Assembly: GCA_013821265.1 (NCBI GenBank)
Contig: JACDHD010000013.1
Location: 1-48,966 of the forward strand
Direction of reading: 5' to 3'
DNA length: 48,966 bases
Origin: Parachlamydiaceae bacterium
GTDB taxonomy: Bacteria > Chlamydiota > Chlamydiia > Chlamydiales > Parachlamydiaceae
Positions 33,836 through 42,153 of this stretch are shown here, piece after piece. Below the pieces are notes generated by a model. That model was not told where the DNA came from. It worked only from the letters and a program-made list of their open reading frames with translations, and did not search any database. The position numbers and the translations under genes were made by a program. Numbering within the stretch: the first letter of the stretch is position 1; every line of letters begins with the position of its first letter.

Positions 33836-34303
33836 ATGAAAAAACTCATTTTACTAACATTATCTTCACTATTTATTCTGGCACCTTTAATGGGTGAAAT
33901 GGAAGTGAGAGTGACTTCTGAACCTACAACAACTGAAGGACAATTCAATAGAGCCAATGACTCAAGATTCGACAATAGAGCCGACTCAAGATTCGACAAT
34001 CGAGTAGAAGATACACGATTTGATAATCGAGTGAATACAGATACACGATTTAGCAATACGGATCGTATAAATTCACATACAATGATGATGGATGATAATT
34101 CGGTGACTAAAGCAGTGAAAGATGCCTTTGCTGCAGATAAAAATTTACCTGCAGGTAAAGTGGATGTTTCAGCAGATAAAGGCGTTGTAACTTTATCTGG
34201 AAAAGTTGACAGTGAAAAAGTCAAATCTGACTTTGGTTTTAAAGCTAAAGGTGTAGCAGGTGTTTCTAAAGTAGAAAATAATATTACTGTAAAAACACCC
34301 TAA
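33836..34303 (+). CDS. Exported single-BON-domain protein with RFDNR repeats
   Basis: 155 residues from the ATG at 33836, which has a GAGG site; a frame from 33824 adds four residues. A signal peptide (MKKLILLTLSSLFILAPLMG) precedes a low-complexity stretch with repeated DSRFDNR/DTRFDNR units (about 40-75). One BON domain is seen (about 85-155), ending GVVTLSGKVDSEKVK...GVAGVSKVENNITV. It is probably periplasmic. It is related in design to the two-BON protein at 10183. A strong terminator follows. Confidence 0.88.
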   Translation: MKKLILLTLSSLFILAPLMGEMEVRVTSEPTTTEGQFNRANDSRFDNRADSRFDNRVEDTRFDNRVNTDTRFSNTDRINSHTMMMDDNSVTKAVKDAFAADKNLPAGKVDVSADKGVVTLSGKVDSEKVKSDFGFKAKGVAGVSKVENNITVKTP

Positions 34304-34357
34304 CCTCGTTGAGGTGCTTTAGCTTAAGCACCCAGCAGCTTTGGCCGAATTATGAAG

Positions 34358-34396
34358 GCCTATTGGATTTTTGTGATCCAATAGGCTTTTTTTTTG
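34358..34396 (+). terminator. Rho-independent terminator
   Basis: GCCTATTGGAT and ATCCAATAGGC pair around a TTTTGTG loop and are followed by a run of T. Confidence 0.9.
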
Positions 34397-34507
34397 CCTA
34401 AATAATTCTTTTTCAAGTGTTTATACAGATTTTTCTTTTTTCGTATTTTTTTATAGACCCTTTATGTAGGGTGACGTTTAAAGGGACAGATGCCAAATTA
34501 AGGTATC

Positions 34508-34540
34508 CCGCTAAAAAAAAAATTTAGCGGCTCCTTTTTA
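34508..34540. terminator. Hairpin with A-rich loop
   Basis: CCGCTAAA and TTTAGCGG enclose a run of A and are followed by CTCCTTTTT. It may be a second terminator or a leader hairpin of the 34656 gene. The rest of 34400-34655 shows no gene. Confidence 0.4.
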
Positions 34541-34655
34541 AACAGAAAATAGATCATTAATTTTGTTGCTAACTAGCTATTGGCTAGAGAGGGAAAACTG
34601 GCCCCCCTTGTGCGTTTTAATGGTTAATAAATTTAATTAGAAGGGGATTTATATA

Positions 34656-34964
34656 ATGTCAGATAATCAACTTTTTAATTGTGCGTATTTCAATACACTC
34701 GATAGTAGTAGTAAGGAGAATGAGGAGTATCAGTATACTGATTGTTTCTGTTCCCAAAACGAGCGGGTGAATTTAGGAAAGGGTGCTTGTCCAAAAATAA
34801 AGCGAGTATCGATGAAGATTAATTCGTCATATTTAAGACCAAATGAACATGCTGTGCGTTTGCGAACTAAGCAAAAGAGCTATGTAAAAGCGCAACGTGT
34901 GAAAATTGAAAATAAGCCTGTTTTTGTGAATTTAGTGGAATTTGAAGAAAATTTTGTCGCTTAA
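34656..34964 (+). CDS. Small basic protein of unknown function
   Basis: 102 residues. The first half is polar and acidic with three cysteines (CFCSQNER, GKGAC), and the second half is basic (KIKRVSMKI, RLRTKQKSYVKAQRVKIENK). There is no signal peptide or membrane segment. AGAAGGGG lies upstream and a clean terminator hairpin follows, which supports a real gene. No family recognised. Confidence 0.62.
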   Translation: MSDNQLFNCAYFNTLDSSSKENEEYQYTDCFCSQNERVNLGKGACPKIKRVSMKINSSYLRPNEHAVRLRTKQKSYVKAQRVKIENKPVFVNLVEFEENFVA

Positions 34965-34973
34965 AAAAAATTA

Positions 34974-35002
34974 ACGCGTATCCAATAGGATTGGATACGC
35001 GT
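34974..35002 (+). terminator. Hairpin terminator
   Basis: ACGCGTATCCAAT and ATTGGATACGCGT pair around a short AGG loop. The T-run is poor, so it may work with Rho or be an attenuator ahead of the adenine deaminase, whose start is 18 bases downstream. Confidence 0.65.
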
Positions 35003-35019
35003 CATTCACGAGATAAAAA

Positions 35020-36648
35020 GTGACTCACTTCAGTCGATCAGGCATAATTATAGACCTCATCAAGCGTCGCATCTTTCCTGGCACAGTCTATATAGACAAT
35101 GGCAAAATTAGTAATATTGCTGAAGACATCCAACCAAAAAGTTCAGTCTACATCTTGCCGGGCTTTGTTGATGCGCACGTTCATGTAGAGAGTTCGATGC
35201 TCATTCCTTCGGAATTTGCGCGCCTAGCATCTGTTCATGGAACCGTTGCAACTGTGTCGGATCCGCATGAAATTGGTAATGTGTTAGGACTAGAGGGCAT
35301 CCGCTACATGTTAAGCAATGGGGAAAAGGTCCCATTTCATTTTTATTTTGGCGCATCCTCTTGCGTTCCTGCAACGGCATTTGAGACTGCTGGTGCTGAA
35401 ATTTCTCCATCCCAAATCGAAGAACTGTTTGTTAAAGATGGGCTCAGGTACTTGAGTGAGATGATGAATTTTCCCGGAGTTCTTCATCGCAATCCCATTG
35501 TAATGGAAAAGATTCGCATTGCACATTCCTTGAATAAACCTGTAGACGGCCATGCACCTGGATTAAGAGGTGAAGAGGCTAAGGCATACATCGATGCTGG
35601 TATTGGAACGGATCACGAATGCTTTACTCTTGAAGAGGCGTTGGATAAAGTCAAATACGGCATGAAAATTCTCATTCGAGAGGGTTCTGCAGCAAAAAAT
35701 TATGAGGCTTTGCATCCGTTAATAAAGATGTTTCCAGAACAAGTTATGTTTTGTTCTGATGATAAACACCCTCACGAATTAGCTAAGGGGCATATTAATG
35801 AGATTGTACGTCGAGCTGTTGTAGAAGATGGTCACGAAATCATTGATGTGCTGCGAGCTGCCTGTGTGAACCCAGTAAAGCATTACGGATTAGATGTCGG
35901 GCTATTGCAAGTGGGGGATTCTGCAGACTTTATTGTGATCGATAACCTTCAGAATTTTGGGGTTTTGGAAACATACGTGCAAGGGGAGTTAGTAGCAACC
36001 CACGGGAAAACCCTTATCGCTAGCGTGGAAGCAACCACTCCTAATCATTTTAATGTGCACCCAAAAGAGCTGCGAGAGTTTTTTGTGGCTGCTGAAGGGT
36101 TAAACATCAGGGTGATTGAGGCTGAAGAGGGTCAACTGATAACCAAAGAGCTTGTTTTAGCTGCTAAAATTGAGCAAGGAGGCTATGTCTCGGACGTTGA
36201 CCGCGATATTTTGAAAATTGCTGTTGTCAATCGATATCGAGATGCACCCGTTGCCGTTGCCTTTGTAAAAAACTTCGGTTTAAAGCGGGGAGCGATAGCT
36301 TCTTGTGTCGCCCACGATTCACACAATATCATTGCTGTGGGCTGCAGCGACGAAGAGATTTGTGCTGCTGTGAATGCCTTGATAGAACAGAAGGGGGGTA
36401 TCGCTGTGGTTGATGGGAAAGAAAAACACGTTTTAGCGTTACCTGTAGCGGGTATTATGAGTCATTTGGATGGTTACGAGATTGCCGAGAAATATGCCGA
36501 TCTGGATGCAAAGGCAAAGCAGTTGGGATCTAAACTGTATGCGCCTTTTATGACGCTTTCTTTTATGGCGTTGTTAGTCATTCCTGAATTAAAGCTCAGC
36601 GATAAGGGCTTGTTTCGCGGTCAAGAGTTTGTGGATTTGTCGGTTTAA
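35020..36648 (+). CDS. ade: Adenine deaminase
   Basis: 542 residues, in the size range of AdeC-type enzymes. Amidohydrolase motifs: FVDAHVHVESSM (metal-binding HxH), VSDPHEIGNV, DGHAPGL, GIGTDHECF, and SDDKHPHEL (metal Asp). The C-terminal half has the AdeC-specific GLKRGAIASCVAHDSHNIIAVG segment and ends with ELKLSDKGLF. It converts adenine to hypoxanthine and ammonia for purine salvage. The start is GTG; GAG lies eight bases upstream. The gene follows a hairpin by 18 bases. Confidence 0.94.
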   Translation: MTHFSRSGIIIDLIKRRIFPGTVYIDNGKISNIAEDIQPKSSVYILPGFVDAHVHVESSMLIPSEFARLASVHGTVATVSDPHEIGNVLGLEGIRYMLSNGEKVPFHFYFGASSCVPATAFETAGAEISPSQIEELFVKDGLRYLSEMMNFPGVLHRNPIVMEKIRIAHSLNKPVDGHAPGLRGEEAKAYIDAGIGTDHECFTLEEALDKVKYGMKILIREGSAAKNYEALHPLIKMFPEQVMFCSDDKHPHELAKGHINEIVRRAVVEDGHEIIDVLRAACVNPVKHYGLDVGLLQVGDSADFIVIDNLQNFGVLETYVQGELVATHGKTLIASVEATTPNHFNVHPKELREFFVAAEGLNIRVIEAEEGQLITKELVLAAKIEQGGYVSDVDRDILKIAVVNRYRDAPVAVAFVKNFGLKRGAIASCVAHDSHNIIAVGCSDEEICAAVNALIEQKGGIAVVDGKEKHVLALPVAGIMSHLDGYEIAEKYADLDAKAKQLGSKLYAPFMTLSFMALLVIPELKLSDKGLFRGQEFVDLSV

Positions 36649-36674
36649 TAAGAGAGTAGCAGTAGTTACGGAGT

Positions 36675-36720
36675 TCTTTCCGTGCCCGTGAGCGTGCCCG
36701 TGCACGGAAAAGGACGATGG
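36675..36720. repeat. Family A element, short form without loop
   Basis: GTTCTTTCCGTGCCCGTGAG, then GTGCCCGTGCACGG, ends AAAAGGACG, followed by the shared flank GGGACTTACGCAATAG. The TTAGCAAATCGGGC half and the loop are missing, as if lost by deletion between the hexamer arms. Confidence 0.75.
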
Positions 36721-36763
36721 GACTTACGCAATAGTCTCTTTTTTGGCACGGAAATTCGAATAT

Positions 36764-37243
36764 TTAACCTTTCAGGTGCGACCGCAAAAGCCAAGCACGT
36801 TTATCGAAGGAACGTGTCAATTCTGTAAGCATATCCGCTGTACCAAAGTCGAGCTGTTCTGTTGTGCGATCAATTGTAGAACGAAAAGAAAGAATAAGTT
36901 GTTCGTAGCATTTCACGAGATCTGCAAGCATTTCATCAGCAGAAGATGGTGTTGGAAATTCTTTGATTTGAGAGAGTTGTTTAAATTCATTCAAGCTTGC
37001 CGGAGCATGTCTGCCCATCTGACGAATTCTTTCAGCCACTAAATCGGTATCTTCAAGTAGGGCGTTGTATTGATCGTCTAGGAGTTTATGCAGGAAGAAA
37101 AAGCGAGGATCCTCCATATTCCAATGATAGTTTAACGTTTTCACAAATAGAACATGAATATCAGCCACATATTGGCTAAGCGTGGCAACCGTTTCTTCGA
37201 TTGCCTTATTGTTAAGTTTATTTTCTTGAGTGTGGGTGGGCAT
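36764..37243 (-). CDS. dps: Dps-family ferritin-like protein
   Basis: 159 residues, the usual size. The ferroxidase-site residues lie across the subunit interface: TLNYHWNMEDPRFFFLHKLLDDQYNALLEDTDLVAERIR supplies the His, Asp and Glu set. The LNYHWN and AERIR segments are diagnostic. Dps forms a 12-mer that oxidises iron and protects DNA in stationary or infectious stages. The ribosome binding site is AAGGAG. It stands alone and is divergent from the histone-like gene at 37405, so both DNA-protecting proteins share one intergenic region. Confidence 0.94.
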   Translation of the reverse strand: MPTHTQENKLNNKAIEETVATLSQYVADIHVLFVKTLNYHWNMEDPRFFFLHKLLDDQYNALLEDTDLVAERIRQMGRHAPASLNEFKQLSQIKEFPTPSSADEMLADLVKCYEQLILSFRSTIDRTTEQLDFGTADMLTELTRSFDKRAWLLRSHLKG

Positions 37244-37404
37244 AAAATCTCCTTGATTGTAAAAATTTATCTTAACTTTTTGCGAAAAAATTGCAAGATG
37301 AAAAATAAATTATATATTTAAATTTTTAATTTGGTTATATGTGCGATTAAGGAGTTGAGGTAGGTGTCTCATCCTGTTTACTTAAAAAAATTAAGGAGTC
37401 TTAA

Positions 37405-37506
37405 ATGCCAACAGCAAAGAAAAAAACATTAACAAAAAAAACAACTGCAAAAAAAGCAACAAGCCGTACAACAAAAGCTCGTTCAACAAAAACTACTCGT
37501 AAGTAG
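37405..37506 (+). CDS. 33-residue Lys/Thr-rich histone-like peptide
   Basis: The frame starts MPTAKKKTLTKKTTAKKATS and ends KARSTKTTRK. More than a third of residues are Lys or Arg and nearly a third Thr. This composition recalls the repeats of the chlamydial histone H1-like protein Hc2 (KKTxxKK, TAKK), but the protein is far shorter. It has a strong TTAAGGAGTC site and its own terminator. A DNA-binding or condensing role is likely (inference). Confidence 0.8.
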   Translation: MPTAKKKTLTKKTTAKKATSRTTKARSTKTTRK

Positions 37507-37517
37507 TATTTGAGTGC

Positions 37518-37551
37518 CCCTAATTGCTACTCCATTTAGTAGCAATTAGGG
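37518..37551 (+). terminator. Terminator of the histone-like gene
   Basis: CCCTAATTGCTACT and AGTAGCAATTAGGG form a 14-bp perfect stem with a six-base loop. The T-run after it is weak. Confidence 0.8.
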
Positions 37552-37675
37552 TGTCATTTTCCGTTATAACATTTTTGAAAAAGATGTCTTCACACTGCAT
37601 ATAGGGACATCTGGGTGGTCGTACACCCACTGAAAATTTTATTCGTCTACCTTTTCAACAATAAAAAGGAGTTTT

Positions 37676-38022
37676 ATGAAGGCTCTCGTATTTCATCATC
37701 CGAAAAAAGTAATTGTTGAAGAGGTAAAAGATCCGATCATTGAAGATGAAAAAGATATAATTGTTCAAGTGACTTCAACAGCTATCTGTGGATCCGATTT
37801 GCACATTTATAATGGTTTTTTTCCTCAAGTAAAAAATATGGTTCTGGGTCATGAGTTCATGGGGATTGTTGCAGAAGTAGGTAAAGAAGTTACAAAGTTT
37901 AAAAAAAGGTGATCGCGTCGTTGTCCCTTTCCCAATTGTCTGTGGACACTGTTTTTTTTGCAATCATGAAATGCCAACACATTGCGAAAATTCAAATGAC
38001 AATTATGGGCCTAAAAGTAGTC
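37676..38022 (+). pseudogene. Zinc-dependent alcohol dehydrogenase, frameshifted and truncated
   Basis: The first 78 codons encode the N terminus of a medium-chain dehydrogenase: CGSDLHIYNGF (zinc Cys), GHEFMGIVAEVG (zinc His and Glu), then KFKK. A run of seven A at about 37905 shifts the frame. With one A removed, reading continues GDRVVVPFPIVCGHCFFCNHEMPTHCENSN, the structural zinc Cys set. After about 110 residues the sequence stops at a family D hairpin; the NAD-binding domain (about 230 residues) is absent. AAGGAG precedes the start. Confidence 0.88.
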
Positions 38023-38024
38023 CT

Positions 38025-38062
38025 CAAACCCTAAGGGCTAAGGGGACAGAGTCCCCTTAGAA
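38025..38062 (-). repeat. Family D hairpin at end of the 38031 gene
   Basis: On the minus strand CTAAGGGGACTCTGTCCCCTT lies at the end of the coding frame and continues AGCCCTTAGGG. It is the junction with the truncated dehydrogenase. Confidence 0.75.
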
Positions 38063-39122
38063 AATCTTGGCCTAACTGGGCGTCGGATAATTGTTCAGAA
38101 GCCATCTTTTCTTTTGTTTCTTCTGCTTCTAAGGGTTCCAATGCTGGTATTAATGCTCTAGTGGGTCTATAACTGCTGCATCGAGCGTAGAGATCGTTGA
38201 GTAGGGCGCTATCAAGGGATGCAAAGGATTTTTCCGCGCTCTTTGTCCAGGTGGGATCCTTTGATGCTCTGCCACATGCCCCAAAGATAGCTTCGACGTA
38301 AGGTATAGCGGCCGGTTGAACGCTCTGGGTGGGTAATAGTTGCAATAGCTGATGCAGGGGTAGGCGTGGGGCCAATACATCTATATTATGGACAGCGAAA
38401 GTTGCTGTTAGGGTTTTTGGAGGATTCTGGAGTATTTTGCGGATTAATTCGGGAATTTTGAGATTTTCTATCATGGGCTTTTCTTTAACTAAAGAAGAAA
38501 ATAATTGTGTTACAAATTCTTGTAGTGCTTGGGTTTCCTCATCCGTTTTTCTCGATTGCTGGATACATGCACTGAAAATATCAAATTTCATGTCGGGAGA
38601 ATGATTCAATAACGTCTCTAGTTGTGGGGCAGGCAATTTTTCAAACGAGTATTCAGGTATATGGAGAAGGTGTTTAAATGCGTAAGGAACTAATGATTGT
38701 TGCTCATTGACTGATTCAGATAAGCGATCAAATAGGCTTTGGATCAAAAAGCTCGAAAGAGAGGATAGAAGTTTATTTAGCAGGATTTCATCTTTGCAAA
38801 CCCATTTCCCCGAAACGTTTTCAAATAAGTCGTAATACATCTTTTCGAGCGCGTTGATTAGGGGAATATTTACGGTTAGTTTGGCAACGAGGCTCAGTTG
38901 AGAAGGTTTTAGGTGGCGCAGGTTTTCAAGCGAAAGGCGGTGGAAGTTTCGTGCGACGTAGGTGGCTGAGCTGCATTTCATCCATAGGATGACGATACGG
39001 CTGACGAGGAATTTTAGGAGATGTCCGATCCATTGGCAGGTGATAAATCGTCCTTTAGGCTTAAAGCTGGAAGGAACATACATTGTTAGGGGATCACAAC
39101 AACCAATACATTTGGTAGGCAT
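38031..39122 (-). CDS. CC-DPL family paralog 1, C terminus repeat-encoded
   Basis: 363 residues from the ATG at 39122 (GAG nine bases upstream); a longer frame to 39182 adds a hydrophobic leader and is doubtful. The N terminus KCIGCCDPLTMYVP is the family signature, followed by a basic/hydrophobic segment CQWIGHLLKFLVSRIVILWMKC, then FHRLSLENLRHLKPSQLSL. The rest is helical with leucine-rich pairs and a C-terminal PYVEAIFGACGRASKD block shared with paralogs (PYVIAIFEIFG, VEIFTIWG). The last residues RGLCPLSP are read from a family D repeat. No enzyme motif or signal peptide. Membrane-associated effector-like proteins are one possibility. Confidence 0.75.
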   Translation of the reverse strand: MPTKCIGCCDPLTMYVPSSFKPKGRFITCQWIGHLLKFLVSRIVILWMKCSSATYVARNFHRLSLENLRHLKPSQLSLVAKLTVNIPLINALEKMYYDLFENVSGKWVCKDEILLNKLLSSLSSFLIQSLFDRLSESVNEQQSLVPYAFKHLLHIPEYSFEKLPAPQLETLLNHSPDMKFDIFSACIQQSRKTDEETQALQEFVTQLFSSLVKEKPMIENLKIPELIRKILQNPPKTLTATFAVHNIDVLAPRLPLHQLLQLLPTQSVQPAAIPYVEAIFGACGRASKDPTWTKSAEKSFASLDSALLNDLYARCSSYRPTRALIPALEPLEAEETKEKMASEQLSDAQLGQDFLRGLCPLSP

Positions 39123-39239
39123 ATTATAAATCTCAAAAATAATAATAAAGCAAATTATAATGTGAAAAATTGTTGTTGTCAATTTAGTTTTGTGGTGCTT
39201 TTTTATGGACTGAATGCAAGACGAAACTGGTTATTTTTT

Positions 39240-39315
39240 CAGGCCGAGGACGCCCTGGTTACTTTCAGGCTGAGGAACGGCCTGGATACCTTTTCAGGGA
39301 CAGAGTCCCCTTAAC
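39240..39315. repeat. Family C units joined to a partial family D hairpin
   Basis: CAGGCCGAGGACGCCCTGG and CAGGCTGAGGAACGGCCTGG are followed by AGGGACAGAGTCCCCTTAA, which is half of a D element and includes the stop codon of the 39311 gene. Confidence 0.7.
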
Positions 39316-40504
39316 CTTTCTTATCCATTGGCTCGGATAGTATTTTAATGAGGAACTGACGGCCTTTCTCTGCTTCTGGGCTTATTTTGGGATCTACTGA
39401 GCTATCTTTAAAGCAGTTTTGACATTTGTGTAATACAAAATCGCGGTTATAGTGACGAGACATTTCTTTTTTTGCTGCTTCGGCACACTGCGGATCGTTA
39501 GCTAATTTTTGTCCCCAAATGCTAAAAATTTCTGCTGCATAGATGAAAGTATTTTCGTTAATTTCCTCAGGCAGTATCGTTAGGAGATGATACAAAGAAA
39601 TTTCAGAAAGAGATCGGATATGTTCAAAAACAAAAACATTGCGAAAAGCGCTTGGGTACTCCTTCAGTGAAGTTTCAATAGCTTCAAAGAGATCAAAGAC
39701 TTCGCCTCTGTCTGAGGCTTCTGGGGCTAAAGCAATTGATCGAGTCATTAGCTGAGAGATAAAGTCACTCTGGGTGTTTCTATAGAGTGTAGTTGATTCA
39801 TTTGAATTAAAAATATCATGAACTTCTTCAACAACTTTTTTAAAAATTGAGCATTGGTGACGGAAGGAAAGATTTTGAATTAAAATATTTTTTTGATGTG
39901 GAGTAAGTGCGGAAATTCTGTACGAGACAGAAATATTACCATAAAGTAATTCGCTGTAAAGGGATGCTTTTTCCTTAGCACGTTCAGGATGAGCAAGCAG
40001 ATACTCAAAGAGGTGGGGGCTGGTTACATCTTGGCATGACGCTACCTTAACGGCACCTGATAAATGACCTATCTGATCTAGAGAGAGAGCATCTAAGAGT
40101 TTATTGGCGACTTTCACATTCTCAGGTTTTGGTTGAACTGCAGTAGAGCAAAAAAAGCTCTGTTGTGTTTCAAATAGGCCAAGGTAGAGTGCACAGATCG
40201 CTTTTCCTGAAGCGACTAATTTTCTATTCTCTGATATCGTTATTTCTTTAAGCTTGCCTAGTTGAGAGGGTCGTAGAGATGCGAGATTGCCACTGGTCAT
40301 GCGTTGAATGTTATCGTTTACATACTGAGCGCTGCAACATTTCATCCAGAGTCCAACAATAAGGCTGACGAGACGTTTGAGAAGTTGGACACAGATATGT
40401 ACTCTTTGGGCGGGTTTTCGCTCAAGAGCATGGACGCCAGCGGGGTCGAATCGTGTTGGTGGGACGTACATGGGTAGAGGATCAAAACCGCAACATTTAG
40501 TCAT
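39311..40504 (-). CDS. CC-DPL family paralog 2
   Basis: 397 residues, MTKCCGFDPLPMYVPPTRFDP. It shares with paralog 3 the segments LLKRLVSLIVGLWMKCCSAQYV, IQRMTSGNLASLRPSQLGKL, LDALSLDQI and AAEIFSIWGQKL. The hydrophobic segment about 35-55 is short and carries a Lys, so one membrane pass is uncertain. The rest is mostly helical. The ribosome binding site TTAAGGT is adequate. The stop codon TAA coincides with the beginning of a family D hairpin. Function unknown. Confidence 0.78.
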   Translation of the reverse strand: MTKCCGFDPLPMYVPPTRFDPAGVHALERKPAQRVHICVQLLKRLVSLIVGLWMKCCSAQYVNDNIQRMTSGNLASLRPSQLGKLKEITISENRKLVASGKAICALYLGLFETQQSFFCSTAVQPKPENVKVANKLLDALSLDQIGHLSGAVKVASCQDVTSPHLFEYLLAHPERAKEKASLYSELLYGNISVSYRISALTPHQKNILIQNLSFRHQCSIFKKVVEEVHDIFNSNESTTLYRNTQSDFISQLMTRSIALAPEASDRGEVFDLFEAIETSLKEYPSAFRNVFVFEHIRSLSEISLYHLLTILPEEINENTFIYAAEIFSIWGQKLANDPQCAEAAKKEMSRHYNRDFVLHKCQNCFKDSSVDPKISPEAEKGRQFLIKILSEPMDKKG

Positions 40505-40543
40505 TTTTTACCTTAAGTTTCATAAAATTTAATACTTGCAGTA

Positions 40544-40603
40544 CCCAGGCCGTCCTGGCCTAGTCGTCTTTTGGGTTACATTCAGGCCGAGGACGGCCTG
40601 GTT
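40544..40603. repeat. Family C units
   Basis: CCCAGGCCGTCCTGGCCTAG is followed by CAGGCCGAGGACGGCCTGG, separated by about 20 bases. Confidence 0.7.
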
Positions 40604-40630
40604 ATGCAAAGCAGACGCTGTTCTTAAGAA

Positions 40631-40877
40631 ACCCCACTACAATGGGAGTCCAGAGGGTTCATACCCTTTGGCAGGGGTTAACGCCTGATTGCGATTTATA
40701 ACGGGGCATCTTCGAGATTATTTTCTCTCTTGGAACTCGCACCAACGGCGCGAAAATAAGGAGATAATATTAGCCAATATTACCTCCTTATTTTTGCGAG
40801 TTCCTAGAGGAAGAGAACTCGAACCTGCCCCATTAGAAATCACAATCAGGAGTTCAAGGGGACAGAGTCCCCTTAGT
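40631..40877 (-). repeat. Family D repeat with nested MITE, second copy
   Basis: The minus strand reads CTAAGGGGACTCTGTCCCCTT, then the 175-bp MITE, then AACCCCTGCCAAAGGG and GGACTCCCATTGTAGTG. It has the same insertion point as 2875-3121. The last codons of the 40854 gene lie in it. Confidence 0.82.
40680..40854. mobile_element. Fold-back MITE, copy 2 (175 bp)
   Basis: It matches copy 1 with about ten substitutions. The ends are AACGCCTGATTG and CAATCAGGAGTT, and pairing runs through CGAGTTCC/GGAACTCG to the AATATTAGCCAATATTA centre. Confidence 0.82.
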
Positions 40878-42041
40878 CAGTGTCTCAAATATGAACTTGC
40901 GACCGACTTCGGCATCGGTTTTTAGACTTACGCTGTCCAATTTTTTACAGTTATCTAATACAAGTTTAAGATCTCTTTGACGATGACCTGTAGTATAATC
41001 GAAGAGAAGGGTCTCTTTTGCAGTTTTTGCAAAGGAGGCATCGCGCAATTTACTTCCCCAGATGGTAAAAATTTCTACAACATACTCAACATTATTAGGG
41101 GTAATGTTGTCTGGTATTAGTTCGAAAAGATCATGGATATTATGTTCAGCAAGAGCTTCGAGGTGTTTAATATCAAAAATTTGGCGGAAGATATTTTGTT
41201 GTTCACCAGCTAAAGCGCGAGCTACACTTCGAAATAAGTACTGCAACTCGTAAGATTTTTCGTTTTTCTCTTTTGTGACACAGGTGGTGACTATTTGGGA
41301 CAGGTACGCTCTTCCTTCTTGTAGGTTTGGGGTTTCCATGTAACTAATATCACGTATTACAGAGTTAAATAAGTCAGTAAGACGATGCATTGGGAGATGC
41401 CTATACAACACTGTTCTTTCGTTTTGTGTTAACTTCATAGGTTGAAAGAAATATGCGCTAAGCAAATCACTAAAAAGCTGATTGTTTTCCGCAGCACGAC
41501 CAGGATGAGTCAAGAGATAATCAGCAATAACTCTATGGGGAGTATTTCCATGACTACTATGTTTTGTAGCCTCCATGGTTTTATGTAGACTCTCTATTTG
41601 AGTGAGTGAAAGGGCGTCTAGAAGTTTACCAGCCAATCTTTTACTTTCGGGTTTTGGGTCTCGTATCATAAGGTGATCATAATTCCATTCACTTTCGAAA
41701 AGACTTAAGAAAAGTGTGCAGATTGCTTGACCTGTAGTAGTTAATCGTTCATTTTGCTTGAGTGGCATATCCTTTAACAGACGCAGTTGCGAAGGTTTTA
41801 GATGTGTGAGGTTTCCACTTGTCATGCGATGAAGGTTATCTTTTACATAGTGAGCGCTACAGCACTTCATCCAGAGTCCAACAATGAGATGAACGATACC
41901 TTGAAGAAATCTTACGCAACGGCTAATTTTTTCTTTTTTTTCCGAATGTATTGAGGGTAGGCCTAATCGTGAGTACGCTGGATCATAACGTGTTTCTGGT
42001 ACAGGGATAGGTAAGGGATCAAAACCGCAGCATTTAGTCAT
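40854..42041 (-). CDS. CC-DPL family paralog 3, C terminus repeat-encoded
   Basis: 395 residues, MTKCCGFDPLPIPVPETRYDP. It is the closest relative of paralog 2: FLQGIVHLIVGLWMKCCSAHYV, LHRMTSGNLTHLKPSQLRLL, KLLDALSLTQIESL and VEIFTIWGSKL. AAGGTT precedes the ATG. The last seven residues TKGTLSP are read through the family D hairpin ACTAAGGGGACTCTGTCCCC, replacing whatever end was there. Function unknown; helical, cytosolic or membrane-peripheral. Confidence 0.78.
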   Translation of the reverse strand: MTKCCGFDPLPIPVPETRYDPAYSRLGLPSIHSEKKEKISRCVRFLQGIVHLIVGLWMKCCSAHYVKDNLHRMTSGNLTHLKPSQLRLLKDMPLKQNERLTTTGQAICTLFLSLFESEWNYDHLMIRDPKPESKRLAGKLLDALSLTQIESLHKTMEATKHSSHGNTPHRVIADYLLTHPGRAAENNQLFSDLLSAYFFQPMKLTQNERTVLYRHLPMHRLTDLFNSVIRDISYMETPNLQEGRAYLSQIVTTCVTKEKNEKSYELQYLFRSVARALAGEQQNIFRQIFDIKHLEALAEHNIHDLFELIPDNITPNNVEYVVEIFTIWGSKLRDASFAKTAKETLLFDYTTGHRQRDLKLVLDNCKKLDSVSLKTDAEVGRKFIFETLTKGTLSP

Positions 42042-42069
42042 TTTTAACCTTATGGTTGAATATAAATAG

Positions 42070-42153
42070 CACCAGGCCGTCCTTTTTTTACAAGACCGGA
42101 CGGTCTGTTTACTTTCTTTTTTCTTTTTTACCAGACCGGGACGGTCTGGCTAC
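42070..42153. repeat. Family C units
   Basis: CCAGGCCGTCCTTTTTTTAC, then AGACCGGACGGTCT and CCAGACCGGGACGGTCTGG, with T-rich spacers that may act as terminator for the lipase-like gene. Confidence 0.72.
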
